Positions 8,949-21,046 of a DNA stretch of 64,000 bases are shown piece after piece; the first letter of the stretch is position 1; each line of letters starts with the position of its first letter. Source of the DNA: Nitrospirota bacterium (GTDB lineage: Bacteria; Nitrospirota; Nitrospiria; Nitrospirales; Nitrospiraceae); contig JBFMAX010000005.1 of the NCBI GenBank assembly GCA_040755395.1, positions 172,957-236,956 on the forward strand, read 5' to 3'. Both the position numbers and the translations under genes were made by a program. The notes under the pieces were generated by a model. It was given only the letters and a program-made list of their open reading frames with translations, was not told where the DNA came from and did not search any database.

Positions 8949-11147
8949 ATGACCACCCCGTCTCTCCTTCTGCTCATTCCGCCCTTGACCCAACTCAACA
9001 CCCCGTACCCCTCGACCGCGTATCTGACCGGTTTTCTCCGATCTCGCGGGTTCGCGGTTGCGCAGGCCGACATCGGCCTCGAAATGGTGCTGGGTCTGTT
9101 CTCACGGGCCGGTCTCGAACAGGTCTTCGATCGGATTCGCCTGTTACATTCCGATTTGCCAGGCGAAGCCCAACAGATGCTCGCCCTGGAGCGGGCCTAT
9201 CTGGATTCCATCGACCCAGTCGTGAGCTTTCTCCAAGGCCGCGACCCTTCTCTCGCGTCACGCATCTGTCAAGGTCACTTCCTCCCGCAGGGTCCTCGAT
9301 TCTCGGCCGGCCTCGACCAGGTCGCGTCGCCGCAGACCGTGCCGACCTTCGATCGGGCTCGGCGCCTGGCCTCCCTGTATTTGGAGGACCTGGCCGACTT
9401 GGTCCGCGCCACCGTCGCTCCGCAATTCGCCTTGAGCCGCTATGCGGAACAGGTCGGCACGTCCGCCTCGTCGTTCGATCCGATTCTCCACGCCCTCGCC
9501 GCGCCGCCCAGTCTGACCGACGAACTGATGCTCACCGCGCTCTGGTGCCACATTGAAGAGACAAACCCGGCGGTTATCGGGCTTACAGTCCCCTTCCCCG
9601 GCAATCTCTACGGGGCGTTTCGCATCGCCCAGACGCTCAAACAGCGCCGCCCATCTGTCACGATGGTGCTCGGCGGCGGCTATGCCAACACGGAGTTGCG
9701 ACGGCTCCAAGACCCCCGCGTGTTCGAGTATCTGGACTATGTCACGCTGGACGACGGCGAACGTCCGCTGCTCTGCCTGCTCGAACATCTGGCCGGCAAG
9801 CGCGAAGACGCCGAACTCTGCCGGACGTTCCTGCGGTCGAGCGATCGAGTGGTCTTCCGAAACGGAAACCGCGAACCGGACTTCGGGATGGCGGAAACGG
9901 GCGCGCCGACCTATGACGGCTTGCCGCTGACCCGGTATCTCTCGATCCTCGACACGCTGAATCCCATGCATCGGCTCTGGTCCGACGGGCACTGGAACAA
10001 GCTCACGGTAGCGCACGGCTGTTACTGGAAACAATGCACGTTCTGCGACGTGGGGTTGGACTACATCAGCCGGTATGAAGCCGCGCCGGACAAGGTCCTC
10101 GCCGATCGGATCGAGGCGCTGATCGCGGAAACCGGCCGGCGCGGGTTTCATTTCGTGGACGAGGCGGCGCCGCCCGCCGGTCTCAAGGCGCTGGCGTTGA
10201 CGCTTTTGGAACGAGGCGTCACGATCACGTGGTGGGGCAACATCAGATTCGAGGAAGCCTTTACACTCGATCTGTGCCGGTTGTTGGCGGCCTCGGGTTG
10301 CGTCGCCGTCAGCGCCGGCCTGGAAGCCGCCTCGGACCGTTTGCTGGAGGCGATGAAGAAGGGCATCACCGTCGCGCAGGCGGCCCGTGTGGCCGACGCG
10401 TTTCGGCAGGCCGGCGTCCTCGTCCATGCTTACCTGATGTACGACTGCCCGGGAGAAACCGTCGCAGAAACCGTGGAGAGCCTCGAGCGAGTCCGCCAAC
10501 TGTTCGCCGCCGGACTGATTCAGTCCGCCTTCTGGCACAAGTTCACCGCGACGGCCCATAGCCCGATCGGGCTGGCTCCGGAAGCCCACGGTATTCGCAT
10601 CACCGGTCCGTCTTTCGGCGGGTTTGCGGAAAACGATCTGACGCACGAAGATCGGACCGGCCGGGCGCCCGCCTGGCTGGGCGAAGGACTGCGCCACGCG
10701 TTGTTCAACTACATGGAAGGACGGGGACTCACCGCCGATGTGCGCCGGTGGTTCGACCGGCCGGTCCCGCGGCCCAAGGTGCCGTGGGATTGGGTGGACC
10801 GGGCCCTTGCGGAAGGATCGCGCGAAGAAGATGACCCGACCGCCGAGCGGCGGCTTGTCTGGGTCGGAGGCGAGCCGGTCATCGAGCGACGCGGTCGCAC
10901 TCGCTCCCGGCTGATCCTGCCCAATCGAGTCGAAGATGCCGACGTCAGACTTTCGCCCGGCAAAGCCGAGTGGCTAGCGACGTTGATCCGGACCGCGACG
11001 CCCGCGCGCACGAAACGCGGCGAGGGCTATCCTCTGCTCCGCGACGTGCGGGCCCGCTTCCCCTTCGGCGGGCCTCGGGTCTTTGATGCGCTGCTACGCT
11101 CGACCGCCTGGCAGAAAGCCAGAGCGGTCGGCCTCTTGCTCGTCTGA
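8949..11147 (+). CDS. B12-binding-type radical SAM enzyme
   Basis: 732 residues with the layout of cobalamin-binding radical SAM proteins. The N-terminal part begins LLLLIPPLTQLNTPYPSTAYL, typical of BchE-like B12 domains, and includes VIGLTVPFPGNLYGAFRIAQTLK and LGGGYANTEL (about 200-250). The radical SAM core follows with the 4Fe-4S ligands in GCYWKQCTFC (about residues 358-366, Cx4Cx2C spacing, frequent in this class), then GFHFVDEAAPP, SAGLEAASDRLLEAMKKG and YLMYDCPGET. The C-terminal 150 residues are family-specific. No canonical DxHxxG cobalamin motif is obvious, so B12 dependence is inferred from class. It is probably co-transcribed with the RuBisCO-like gene. Confidence 0.87.
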   Translation: MTTPSLLLLIPPLTQLNTPYPSTAYLTGFLRSRGFAVAQADIGLEMVLGLFSRAGLEQVFDRIRLLHSDLPGEAQQMLALERAYLDSIDPVVSFLQGRDPSLASRICQGHFLPQGPRFSAGLDQVASPQTVPTFDRARRLASLYLEDLADLVRATVAPQFALSRYAEQVGTSASSFDPILHALAAPPSLTDELMLTALWCHIEETNPAVIGLTVPFPGNLYGAFRIAQTLKQRRPSVTMVLGGGYANTELRRLQDPRVFEYLDYVTLDDGERPLLCLLEHLAGKREDAELCRTFLRSSDRVVFRNGNREPDFGMAETGAPTYDGLPLTRYLSILDTLNPMHRLWSDGHWNKLTVAHGCYWKQCTFCDVGLDYISRYEAAPDKVLADRIEALIAETGRRGFHFVDEAAPPAGLKALALTLLERGVTITWWGNIRFEEAFTLDLCRLLAASGCVAVSAGLEAASDRLLEAMKKGITVAQAARVADAFRQAGVLVHAYLMYDCPGETVAETVESLERVRQLFAAGLIQSAFWHKFTATAHSPIGLAPEAHGIRITGPSFGGFAENDLTHEDRTGRAPAWLGEGLRHALFNYMEGRGLTADVRRWFDRPVPRPKVPWDWVDRALAEGSREEDDPTAERRLVWVGGEPVIERRGRTRSRLILPNRVEDADVRLSPGKAEWLATLIRTATPARTKRGEGYPLLRDVRARFPFGGPRVFDALLRSTAWQKARAVGLLLV

Positions 11148-11154
11148 CCCTCTC

Positions 11155-11186
11155 CCCGACCCTCCCCCTGAATGGGGAGGGTCGGG
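11155..11186. terminator. 13-bp perfect inverted repeat between convergent genes
   Basis: CCCGACCCTCCCC (11155-11167), a 6-nt loop, and GGGGAGGGTCGGG (11174-11186). It lies between the convergent radical SAM and peroxiredoxin genes, where a bidirectional terminator is expected. There is no U-run on either side, so it is either an atypical terminator or a member of the GC-rich palindrome family seen elsewhere in the window. Confidence 0.55.
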
Positions 11187-11201
11187 TAAGGACGAAATAT
11201 T

Positions 11202-11837
11202 TCACTTGTTTGGCTGCGGCGTGTAGCGCAGATAGGGTTTCACGGCGCGGAAACCCTTTGGGAAGAGCGTCTTGGCCTCCTCGTCGTTCACCGCCGGCGT
11301 GATGATGCAGTCTTCCCCGTCCTTCCAGTTGACCGGCGTCGCCACCTTATATTTGGCCGTCAACTGAAGCGAATCCACCACCCGCAACAATTCGTCGAAG
11401 TTCCGGCCGCACGAAGCGGGATAGGTAATCATCAATTTGATCTTTTTGTCAGGTCCGATGACGAACACCGACCGCACCGTCATATTGTCCAGCGCGTTGG
11501 GATGGATCATGTCGTAGAGCATCGCCACCTTTTTCTCCGGATCGGCGATCAACGGGAAATTGACCGTGCAGTTTTGGGTTTCGTTGATGTCCTTGGTCCA
11601 CCCCTTGTGCGCGTCCAGCGGGTCCACGCTGATCGCGATCACTTTGACGTTCCGCTTCTCGAACTCGGACTTGATCCGCGCCATGTAGCCCAGTTCGGTG
11701 GTACAGACCGGTGTAAAATCCTTCGGATGCGAGAAGAGAATCCCCCAACTGTTCCCCAACCATTCGTGGAAATTGATCCTGCCCTCGGTCGTCTCCGCCG
11801 TGAAATTCGGCGCGTCATCTCCCAATCGCAGTCCCAT
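11202..11837 (-). CDS. 1-Cys peroxiredoxin (Prx6 type)
   Basis: Thiol peroxidase that reduces hydrogen peroxide and organic hydroperoxides. The 211 residues fit the Prx6 group. The active site PVCTTE has the peroxidatic Cys45 with Thr42, and the conserved Arg is in MTVRSVFVIGP. The long C-terminal arm (WKDGEDCIITPAV, FPKGFRAVKPYLRYTPQP) is diagnostic of Prx6 dimers. No resolving cysteine is in the usual 2-Cys position. The start is preceded by GGAGGGAGAGTT. It is convergent with the radical SAM gene. Confidence 0.95.
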   Translation of the reverse strand: MGLRLGDDAPNFTAETTEGRINFHEWLGNSWGILFSHPKDFTPVCTTELGYMARIKSEFEKRNVKVIAISVDPLDAHKGWTKDINETQNCTVNFPLIADPEKKVAMLYDMIHPNALDNMTVRSVFVIGPDKKIKLMITYPASCGRNFDELLRVVDSLQLTAKYKVATPVNWKDGEDCIITPAVNDEEAKTLFPKGFRAVKPYLRYTPQPNK

Positions 11838-12218
11838 AACTCTCCCTCCTTCCTCTATGGATCACAGGTGTATGAACGGATCGTACCCTTGAGGTGGAAA
11901 CGCCTTTTACCATACTGACCTCTACGGGCAAGTTCAAGGGTCGGGAACCGGCGCAGGTAGCGCCCCCGCGCGGGCGATGAGACAGTGCCTCCTGCATCAA
12001 GCAGAGAGAGCGCTCGTAAGCATACCGCGGTACCCCCGCAGTCTCACGGCCGGACCAAAAGACGACTCGGCGCGGCAGCGCTTCCGGTCACGCTTGGCCG
12101 AAGCGGCCGCCAAACGCGGGGTGCCGGTCGAGCATCTCCCCCTGCGACTACTTTGGCGGACATTATCGAGTTGGACGAGGAACGGATGTGAGGCGGACTC
12201 CGGCGCCGGCGGAACCGA
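11838..12218. other. 381-bp gap, possible frameshifted gene remnant
   Basis: No intact gene. On the plus strand, one frame reads RQRFRSRLAEAAAKRGVPVEH (about 12076-12138) and the next frame continues with TTLADIIELDEERM and a stop at 12191. Together they look like the end of a small protein broken by one frameshift. This is weak, based only on protein-like character. Confidence 0.25.
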
Positions 12219-12578
12219 TCAGGTCTCCATCATTTCCAGTCGGGCGTCAAATTCATGCCCGCAGGCCACGCAGCGGATGCAATCGGATTCCACAGTGATC
12301 TCGTCGATCCTGACGCCCATACCTCCGCAGTCCGGGCAACGGGCCAGGTGGAGCGGCTGATCATCCAGCGACTCGTAGCGTACCCCGCGCAGACAGTAGA
12401 CCGGCCGGCCTTCCCATTCCCACTGCTTACCCGCCTTGTCCACTTCCGGCAGGACGATGTAATGGCGCGCCGCGTACGCTTCCATCGCTCGGCGGTCGGC
12501 AAGCCCGCCTTGAATCAACTTGCCGGTTTTTGCGTCGTAGAGGGCGTCGCCCTTGATGATCACCTTGGTCGGTCCCAT
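12219..12578 (-). CDS. Zinc-ribbon-like small protein, unknown
   Basis: 119 residues, start preceded by GGGAGGTAGGGT. The C-terminal half has two CxxC pairs (CPDCGG and CVACGH) about 20 residues apart, which would form a zinc ribbon or rubredoxin-like knuckle. The N-terminal half (KVIIKGDALYDAKTGKLIQGG) is unremarkable. Zinc ribbons of this kind often mediate nucleic-acid or protein contacts. I do not recognise a named family. Confidence 0.7.
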   Translation of the reverse strand: MGPTKVIIKGDALYDAKTGKLIQGGLADRRAMEAYAARHYIVLPEVDKAGKQWEWEGRPVYCLRGVRYESLDDQPLHLARCPDCGGMGVRIDEITVESDCIRCVACGHEFDARLEMMET

Positions 12579-12751
12579 ACCCTACCTCCCTGTGCGCGAC
12601 GGGAATAGCCATTACCTTACGCCTCGGCCACGGTCAAATCAATGGCGTCGTGTCTCGGCCCGCGAACGGCGCTCGCTGTATGCCGGAGGACGTGGCCTCT
12701 GCCTTGAGCAAGTGCACCAGGCCAGCCGTTGAAGAGAAGTCGAAGAAAGGT

Positions 12752-12828
12752 TGGCGCGCCCGGCAGGAATCGAACCTGCGACCCACAGCTTAGAAGGCTG
12801 TTGCTCTATCCGACTGAGCTACGGGCGC
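12752..12828 (-). tRNA. tRNA-Arg(UCU)
   Basis: 77 nt including encoded CCA. Acceptor stem GCGCCCG/CGGGCGC with discriminator G, D-arm TAGCTCAGTCGGATAGAGCA, anticodon stem-loop with TCT, and T-arm GCAGGTTCGATTCCTGC. All four arms pair. Confidence 0.97.
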
Positions 12829-12844
12829 GGACTGTCTGAAAACT

Positions 12845-12972
12845 TATGAATGAATGATGAATTCTGAATTGTAATTCGGACCCGAAAGATGATGACCGTG
12901 AAAGGCGCAAGACAGAGCGGGCCGGCCTTTTTTAACTCAACATTCAGAACTCAGTATTCAGAATTCACAACT
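12845..12972. repeat. Inverted pair of GAATTCTGAATT-type repeats
   Basis: Left arm about 12845-12877 contains GATGAATTCTGAATTG; right arm about 12936-12972 contains CAGTATTCAGAATTCAC, which is its imperfect reverse complement. The intervening 58 bp ends in GGCCGGCCTTTTTT, which could act as a terminator. Confidence 0.5.
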
Positions 12973-12991
12973 CGCTGCCTGCAACGCTTGC

Positions 12992-13009
12992 TCGGGGCGA
13001 GAGGATTTG
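12992..13009. repeat. 18-bp duplicate of the tRNA-Pro 3' end
   Basis: TCGGGGCGAGAGGATTTG is identical to 13150-13167, the 3' acceptor and T-arm part of the tRNA-Pro gene. The copy lies about 158 bp beyond the 3' end of the tRNA, the arrangement left by site-specific integration or its decay. No integrase gene remains between the copies. Confidence 0.55.
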
Positions 13010-13144
13010 GCCTTTTGGCCCGGCCGGTTCGGAAACACTTGAGGTGTTTATCCCGTCGCCAAGACTCATCACAAGGGCTCCGGGTCGAGCAAGCACCGGA
13101 ACACTTGGGGGCGTTTATCCGCGCGCGGTTCGCACGAAGTGCGG

Positions 13145-13223
<79 letters not shown>

Positions 13224-13240
13224 ACGTCTTCCGCAAATTA

Positions 13241-13330
13241 GGAATGAGAAATTATGAATGAGGAATGAGCCATGCGAAATTCCTTGCTGTTCTGTTCCGC
13301 CATTCCACATTCCTCATTCCACATTCCTCA
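13241..13330. repeat. GAATGAGG-type repeat pair, overlaps rdgB 3' end
   Basis: Left block about 13241-13270 (GGAATGAG, GAATGAGGAATGAG) and right block about 13301-13330 (CATTCCACATTCCTCATT) are inverted relative to each other. The right block contains the rdgB stop codon and encodes its last residues (MRNVE). Confidence 0.6.
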
Positions 13331-13913
13331 TGAGAATTTCGCGGACCTTGGCGAAGGCTCGGGCTCGATGGCTGATTCGGTTCTTCTCGTCGCTGGAGAG
13401 TTCGGCCAGCGTTTTTCCCAGTTCGGGCACATAGAACACCGGGTCGTAGCCGAACCCCTCGGTCCCGGCCGGCTTCTCCGCGATGAACCCTTCGAGCGAT
13501 CCGGTCTCGGTGCGGACCGAGCCGTTCGGCTCGGCCAGAGCCGCCACGGTCACGAAACGCGCCCAGCGCTTCTCCCGAGGAACACCCTCCAATTCCCGCA
13601 GCAACTTGCGCCAGTTGTCTTCATACGTCGCATCCTCGCCCGCATACCGCGCCGCATAGACCCCCGGCCGGCCGCCCAATGCCTCCACTTCTAATCCCGT
13701 GTCGTCGGCCACGGCGGGCAGCCCTGTGTAGCGGGCGATGGCGACGGCCTTCTTCACAGCGTTGGCTTCGCAAGTCTCCCCGTCTTCGATCACCTCGGGA
13801 GCATCGGGAAATTCAACCAAAGTCCTGATCACGACACCCAAATCGGCCAGCAACGCCGTGAGCTCCCTTCCTTTGTCTTTATTGCGCGTCGCCAGCACCA
13901 ATTCCTTGATCAT
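13314..13913 (-). CDS. rdgB: XTP/dITP pyrophosphatase (non-canonical purine NTPase)
   Basis: Removes ITP, dITP and XTP from the nucleotide pool. Family signature LVLATRNKDKGREL near the N-terminus, ADDTGLEVEALGGRPGVYAARYAG in the centre, and the C-terminal GTEGFGYDPVFYVPELGKTLAELSSDEKNRISHRARA. ATG 13913 is preferred over TTG 13919. The start codon directly abuts a TCAATGGTCAA-type repeat and the final residues MRNVE are encoded by a GAATGAGG-type repeat, so both ends touch repeats. rph lies 91 bp upstream on the same strand, a common pairing. Confidence 0.95.
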   Translation of the reverse strand: MIKELVLATRNKDKGRELTALLADLGVVIRTLVEFPDAPEVIEDGETCEANAVKKAVAIARYTGLPAVADDTGLEVEALGGRPGVYAARYAGEDATYEDNWRKLLRELEGVPREKRWARFVTVAALAEPNGSVRTETGSLEGFIAEKPAGTEGFGYDPVFYVPELGKTLAELSSDEKNRISHRARAFAKVREILMRNVE

Positions 13914-13994
13914 CGTCAATGGTCAAACGTCATTCGTCAATGGGAAGAAGGGTGTTCTTGTCACACGATTGACAAATGACCATTGACCAATGAC
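13914..13994. repeat. Inverted TCAATGGTCAA-type repeats between rph and rdgB
   Basis: Left block 13914-13942 (GTCAATGGTCAAACGTC, CATTCGTCAATGG) and right block 13967-13994 (ATTGACAAATGACC, ATTGACCAATGACG) are mutual reverse complements with few mismatches, separated by 24 bp. They could fold as a long hairpin in the rph-rdgB transcript. Confidence 0.6.
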
Positions 13995-14004
13995 GTCCTT
14001 CCCG

Positions 14005-14748
14005 TTACTCCAGGCTCCCCACCAATTCCTTCTGCATTTCGACCAGGCCCTGGATGGCCTTCCAGCCAAGCGCCAGAAATTCATCCATATCGCTCTTCTC
14101 GAACGGGGTCCGTTCGGCTGTTCCCTGGATTTCCACGAACCGTCCCTGCCCGGTCATAACGAGGTTCATATCGACTTCGGCCAGCGAATCCTCTTCATAG
14201 GCCAGATCGACCATGATCTCCCCGCCGACCTTGCCCACGCTGACCGCCGCCAGGTAATCAAGCAGCGGACACTTCTTGATCAAACCCTGCTTCTTGAGCA
14301 CCGCAAACGCATCCGCCAGGGCGATGAACGATCCGGTGATGGACGCGGTGCGGGTCCCCCCGTCGGCCTGGATGACATCACAGTCGATCCAGATCGTGCG
14401 CTCCCCCATTTGCGTCATATCCGTGACAGCGCGGAGCGCCCGCCCGACCAGCCGTTGAATTTCCAGGGTGCGGCCCCCTTGCTTGCCCTTCACCGCTTCT
14501 CGAGGAGAACGTTCATGCGTGGCGCGCGGCAACATGGCGTATTCGGCTGTCACCCAGCCCCTGCCCTTGTCTTTGAGAAAAGGAGGGACCTTGTCTTCCA
14601 CGGATGCGGTGCAGATCACCTTGGTCTCCCCCATCTGAATCAGCACCGAGCCTTCGGCATATTTATTGAAGTTTCTGTTGATGGTCACGGGCCGGACCTG
14701 GTCTTTCCCCCGCCCGTCGATGCGGATCAACCCCATGCCCCCGCTCAT
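14005..14748 (-). CDS. rph: Ribonuclease PH
   Basis: Phosphorolytic 3'-5' exoribonuclease that trims tRNA 3' ends. The core has all family blocks: [80 protein letters not shown] and EIQGTAE. The open frame extends to TTG 14772, but ATG 14748 has AGGAAGGGG upstream and gives the usual start close to the RIDGR block; ATG 14736 is a further possibility. It is upstream of rdgB and of two tRNA genes on the same strand, in keeping with a tRNA-processing role. Confidence 0.95.
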   Translation of the reverse strand: MSGGMGLIRIDGRGKDQVRPVTINRNFNKYAEGSVLIQMGETKVICTASVEDKVPPFLKDKGRGWVTAEYAMLPRATHERSPREAVKGKQGGRTLEIQRLVGRALRAVTDMTQMGERTIWIDCDVIQADGGTRTASITGSFIALADAFAVLKKQGLIKKCPLLDYLAAVSVGKVGGEIMVDLAYEEDSLAEVDMNLVMTGQGRFVEIQGTAERTPFEKSDMDEFLALGWKAIQGLVEMQKELVGSLE

Positions 14749-14836
14749 ACCCGGCACCCCTTCCTGTTTCAAGGAAGCGGATTATAGAAGAGGATCGGAG
14801 AAAGAGCAACGAAACCGGCGGCGCAAATGAGACCCG

Positions 14837-14971
14837 CTAGCCACGCGACCGGCGCCGATCCGTCCGCGCCCGACGGCTGCGGACAAGCCGTACCCGGATG
14901 TACACGAGACCGGCGATCAGCAGGCTAATTGTGTACACAAAGAGGTCTTCATGCGGGAACACATAAGGCAT
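14837..14971 (-). CDS. Possible 44-residue single-pass membrane peptide
   Basis: ATG 14971 opens a frame with an acidic N-terminus (MPYVFPHEDLF), one hydrophobic helix (VYTISLLIAGLVYIRVRLV) and an Arg-rich tail (RSRRARTDRRRSRG), giving an inside-positive topology with the C-terminus in the cytoplasm. No strong ribosome binding site is seen, so it could be chance. Confidence 0.35.
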   Translation of the reverse strand: MPYVFPHEDLFVYTISLLIAGLVYIRVRLVRSRRARTDRRRSRG

Positions 14972-15230
14972 ACGCCAGAGTAGTTTGTTCGGCGGGAAGA
15001 AGCAAGAACCAATCTGCCGTCTCGCGTTTTGAAGACGTTCGCACAGGCTTGCCGACAACTCTCAAAAGTTTCTTGAAAACCAATTGGCAATCTCTATACT
15101 GGCACAAAAGGTGCACCTGTATTTGACCCATCCGGCGGGGTTTCACGCTCAAGGCTTCGTCCGCAAGACCGATAACGGGGCAGACCGTCATCCCTGATCC
15201 AACTCGCACGACCGACCGAACGGAAGCCGT

Positions 15231-16370
15231 ATGCCAACGTCGATCCCTTTCAACGGTTACCAGTCTCTGATCGATGAAAAGAACATTTTAGTGGTCGACG
15301 ACGAGGAACCGATCCGCCGCCTGTTGGGATACATGCTCCAGACCCACGGCTACCCGGTCGCCCTGGCCGCCGACGCCCGTGAGGCGCGGCGGCAGTTGAA
15401 AGAGCGGACGTTCGCGCTGATCCTCTGCGACGTGAACATGCCGGGGGAATCCGGCATGGATCTCTTGCAGCATGTGCTGACCGAATATCCCCACACCGCT
15501 GCGATTATGGTGACCGGACTCGACAGCCCGGTCCTGGCGAACGCCGCGCTGGACATGGGGGCTTTCGGCTATATCATCAAGCCCTTCGAAGCGAACGAGG
15601 TCCTCATCAACGTCGCCAACGCCTTCCGGCGCCGACGACTAGAGATTGAAAACCGGGCTCATTGCCAGAACCTCGAAGACATTGTGCGGACCCGCACCAT
15701 GGCGTTGCAACAAGCCCTCGAGTGGCTGGAGCGAAGCGAAAAGGAGCTCCGGTTGTCTCGGGAGGAGACGATCCAACGACTGGCCATCGCCGCCGAGTTC
15801 CGAGACAGTTCAACCGCCAAACACATTCAACGGATGAGCCACTACTGCGAGCTTCTCGCGCGCAAGATCGGCCTATCGGCCGAACGCTGCGACCTCATCC
15901 GCACGGCCAGTCCCATGCACGATATCGGAAAGATCGGGACGCCGGACCATGTCCTCCTCAAACCCGGCAAGTTCACGCCCGAGGAATTCAACGTCATCGC
16001 CCAACACGCGGAGATCGGCTACCGCATTCTGAGCGGGTCGGATGCGGAGCTACTGAAAGTCGCCGCCGTCATTGCGTGGACTCACCACGAGCGGTGGGAT
16101 GGAAGCGGCTATCCGCGCGGGCTGAGGGGCGAAGGGATTCCGATCGAGGGCCGGATCGCCGCGATCGCCGACGCCTTCGACGCCCTGACGACCGAGCGAG
16201 TCTACAAACCGGCCTTCGAGATGGATCATGCGGTCGATCTGATGTTGAAACACCGCGGGGAACATTACGATCCCGATCTCCTGGACGTCTTCCTGGCATC
16301 TATGGAGGACGTGAAAAAGATTCACGAGCGGTATGCCGATCTCGCCAACCGGCCCATTCTTCCTCAATAA
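15231..16370 (+). CDS. Two-component response regulator with HD-GYP domain
   Basis: 379 residues, RpfG-like. The receiver domain (about 18-135) has acidic pocket VVDDEE, phospho-acceptor Asp67 in LILCDVNMPGESG and Lys in YIIKPFE. A coiled linker follows (about 145-185), then the HD-GYP domain with MHDIGKIG, HAEIGYRIL and HHERWDGSGYPRGL. All metal-binding and GYP residues are present, so it is a likely cyclic di-GMP phosphodiesterase controlled by phosphorylation. No cognate histidine kinase is adjacent. ATG 15231 follows a 170-bp region without a clear Shine-Dalgarno sequence. Confidence 0.93.
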   Translation: MPTSIPFNGYQSLIDEKNILVVDDEEPIRRLLGYMLQTHGYPVALAADAREARRQLKERTFALILCDVNMPGESGMDLLQHVLTEYPHTAAIMVTGLDSPVLANAALDMGAFGYIIKPFEANEVLINVANAFRRRRLEIENRAHCQNLEDIVRTRTMALQQALEWLERSEKELRLSREETIQRLAIAAEFRDSSTAKHIQRMSHYCELLARKIGLSAERCDLIRTASPMHDIGKIGTPDHVLLKPGKFTPEEFNVIAQHAEIGYRILSGSDAELLKVAAVIAWTHHERWDGSGYPRGLRGEGIPIEGRIAAIADAFDALTTERVYKPAFEMDHAVDLMLKHRGEHYDPDLLDVFLASMEDVKKIHERYADLANRPILPQ

Positions 16371-16481
16371 CGTTTCCATTTCGCATTGACCATCGGCTCG
16401 CAGATCGGTATGATCCCGCCGCTCTCGTCGATGAACCGCTACGGGCATTGACCTGCAGCCGCCTAGCGGATCGGCCGTCGG

Positions 16482-17012
16482 ATGGAAGAGGAGCGGAGCG
16501 TGGAACGAACGTCCATCGAACAGCGGGCGGACATCACCCGAAACTGGCTCGGCTATGTCTGCGAAGCCATCGTCGCGTCCGGCGCAATGCCGGCATGGGA
16601 AGCCGTCGACTATCTGACGGAGCATCTCATCGGAGAGGCGCCGAACCGGCACCTGCTGGAGACCAAAACTCCCTATGAGACGATCTCGCAATTCCTGAAC
16701 CGCCTGTACAGGCCCATCGTCGAGGCCGCCTCCCGCGACGTGCCACTCCCCTCTTCTACGATGCTGCATACCTTCCTGGACATCAGCTTGACCGGCAACT
16801 CGGCTGTACTGGTCGTCTATTTCCCGGGGCACAATCTTCCGCATCAGTTGCTGTTGTTGGACGCGGTCCGGGCTTGGGACCTGATGTTTCCGGACGAAGA
16901 CCGCTTCAACCGTTGGGCGGAAGAACGGTATCGCTGGATCAAAACGGCGCTGGCCGCGGCGATCACCAATCCCCGCTTGTCGCCGTGCGCGGCCCAGGAC
17001 GTGACGGCGTAA
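16482..17012 (+). CDS. Conserved-looking cytoplasmic protein, unknown
   Basis: 176 residues, mostly alpha-helical, with no signal peptide or membrane helix. Distinct stretches are WLGYVCEAIVASGAMPAWEAVDYLTEHLIG and LDAVRAWDLMFPDEDRFNRWAEERYRWIKTAL. It follows the REC-HD-GYP gene by 111 bp on the same strand and might be co-transcribed. I do not recognise a domain. The N-terminus (MEEERSVERTSIEQ) could begin a few codons later. Confidence 0.65.
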   Translation: MEEERSVERTSIEQRADITRNWLGYVCEAIVASGAMPAWEAVDYLTEHLIGEAPNRHLLETKTPYETISQFLNRLYRPIVEAASRDVPLPSSTMLHTFLDISLTGNSAVLVVYFPGHNLPHQLLLLDAVRAWDLMFPDEDRFNRWAEERYRWIKTALAAAITNPRLSPCAAQDVTA

Positions 17013-17064
17013 CGCTCTCCTCCCGAGGCCCCGCGCCACCGATTCTTCAAGCAATTCCTCAGAC

Positions 17065-17140
17065 GGCTGACCGCTAATAGCTGACGTCTGATTGCTGAAC
17101 GCTATTGGCTGCTCGCTGTTCGCTGCTTTCTCAGCAGCGA
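17065..17140. repeat. GCTATTGGCTG-type repeat at the metH 3' end
   Basis: A run of degenerate words: GGCTGACCGCTAATAGCTG, CTGATTGCTGAACGCTATTG, GCTGCTCGCTGTTCGCTGC. It ends immediately beside the metH stop codon. Relatives occur at 20991, 52003 and 54290. Confidence 0.6.
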
Positions 17141-20809
<3,669 letters not shown>

Positions 20810-20876
20810 TGTGGACCCTACTGCCACGCGCCTAGCTGATGCCCGCTCAGATGTTGGGCCATAATACTTGGAAGGA

Positions 20877-20905
20877 CTTAAGACGGGCAAGTCGCCCGCC
20901 TTAAG
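20877..20905 (-). promoter_or_regulatory. 12-bp hairpin in the metH leader
   Basis: CTTAAGACGGGC (20877-20888) and GCCCGCCTTAAG (20894-20905) pair with one G-U and a 5-nt loop, about 70 bp upstream of the metH ATG. No T-run follows on the metH strand and none of the known cobalamin or SAM riboswitch signatures is recognisable, so the role is open. Confidence 0.4.
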
Positions 20906-20990
20906 CGGTAACTTGCACCCGGCCCCATATTCGCCCTATGATGCCCACACTTTGCTCGCGGCACTTCGACAGGTATGACACCGTTGTCAT

Positions 20991-21026
20991 GAGCTGTTGG
21001 CTACTCGCTATTCGCTAACCAGCCAA
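20991..21026. repeat. GCTATTCGCTA-type repeat before the sigma-54 activator gene
   Basis: GAGCTGTTGGCTACTCGC then TATTCGCTAACCAGCC, the same word family as beside the metH stop. It ends about 20 bp before ATG 21047. Confidence 0.55.
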
Positions 21027-21046
21027 ATGAAGCCCGCGAATTGACG

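Noticed and set aside
9258..10697. 479-codon minus-strand frame opposite the radical SAM gene
   Set aside because: Antisense shadow; codon pattern follows the GC-rich third positions of the real gene.
15288..15494. Short minus-strand frames opposite the REC-HD-GYP gene
   Set aside because: Antisense shadows with no start signals.
20810..21046. Cobalamin riboswitch upstream of metH
   Set aside because: No B12-box-like conserved sequence is recognisable; only a simple hairpin is present.
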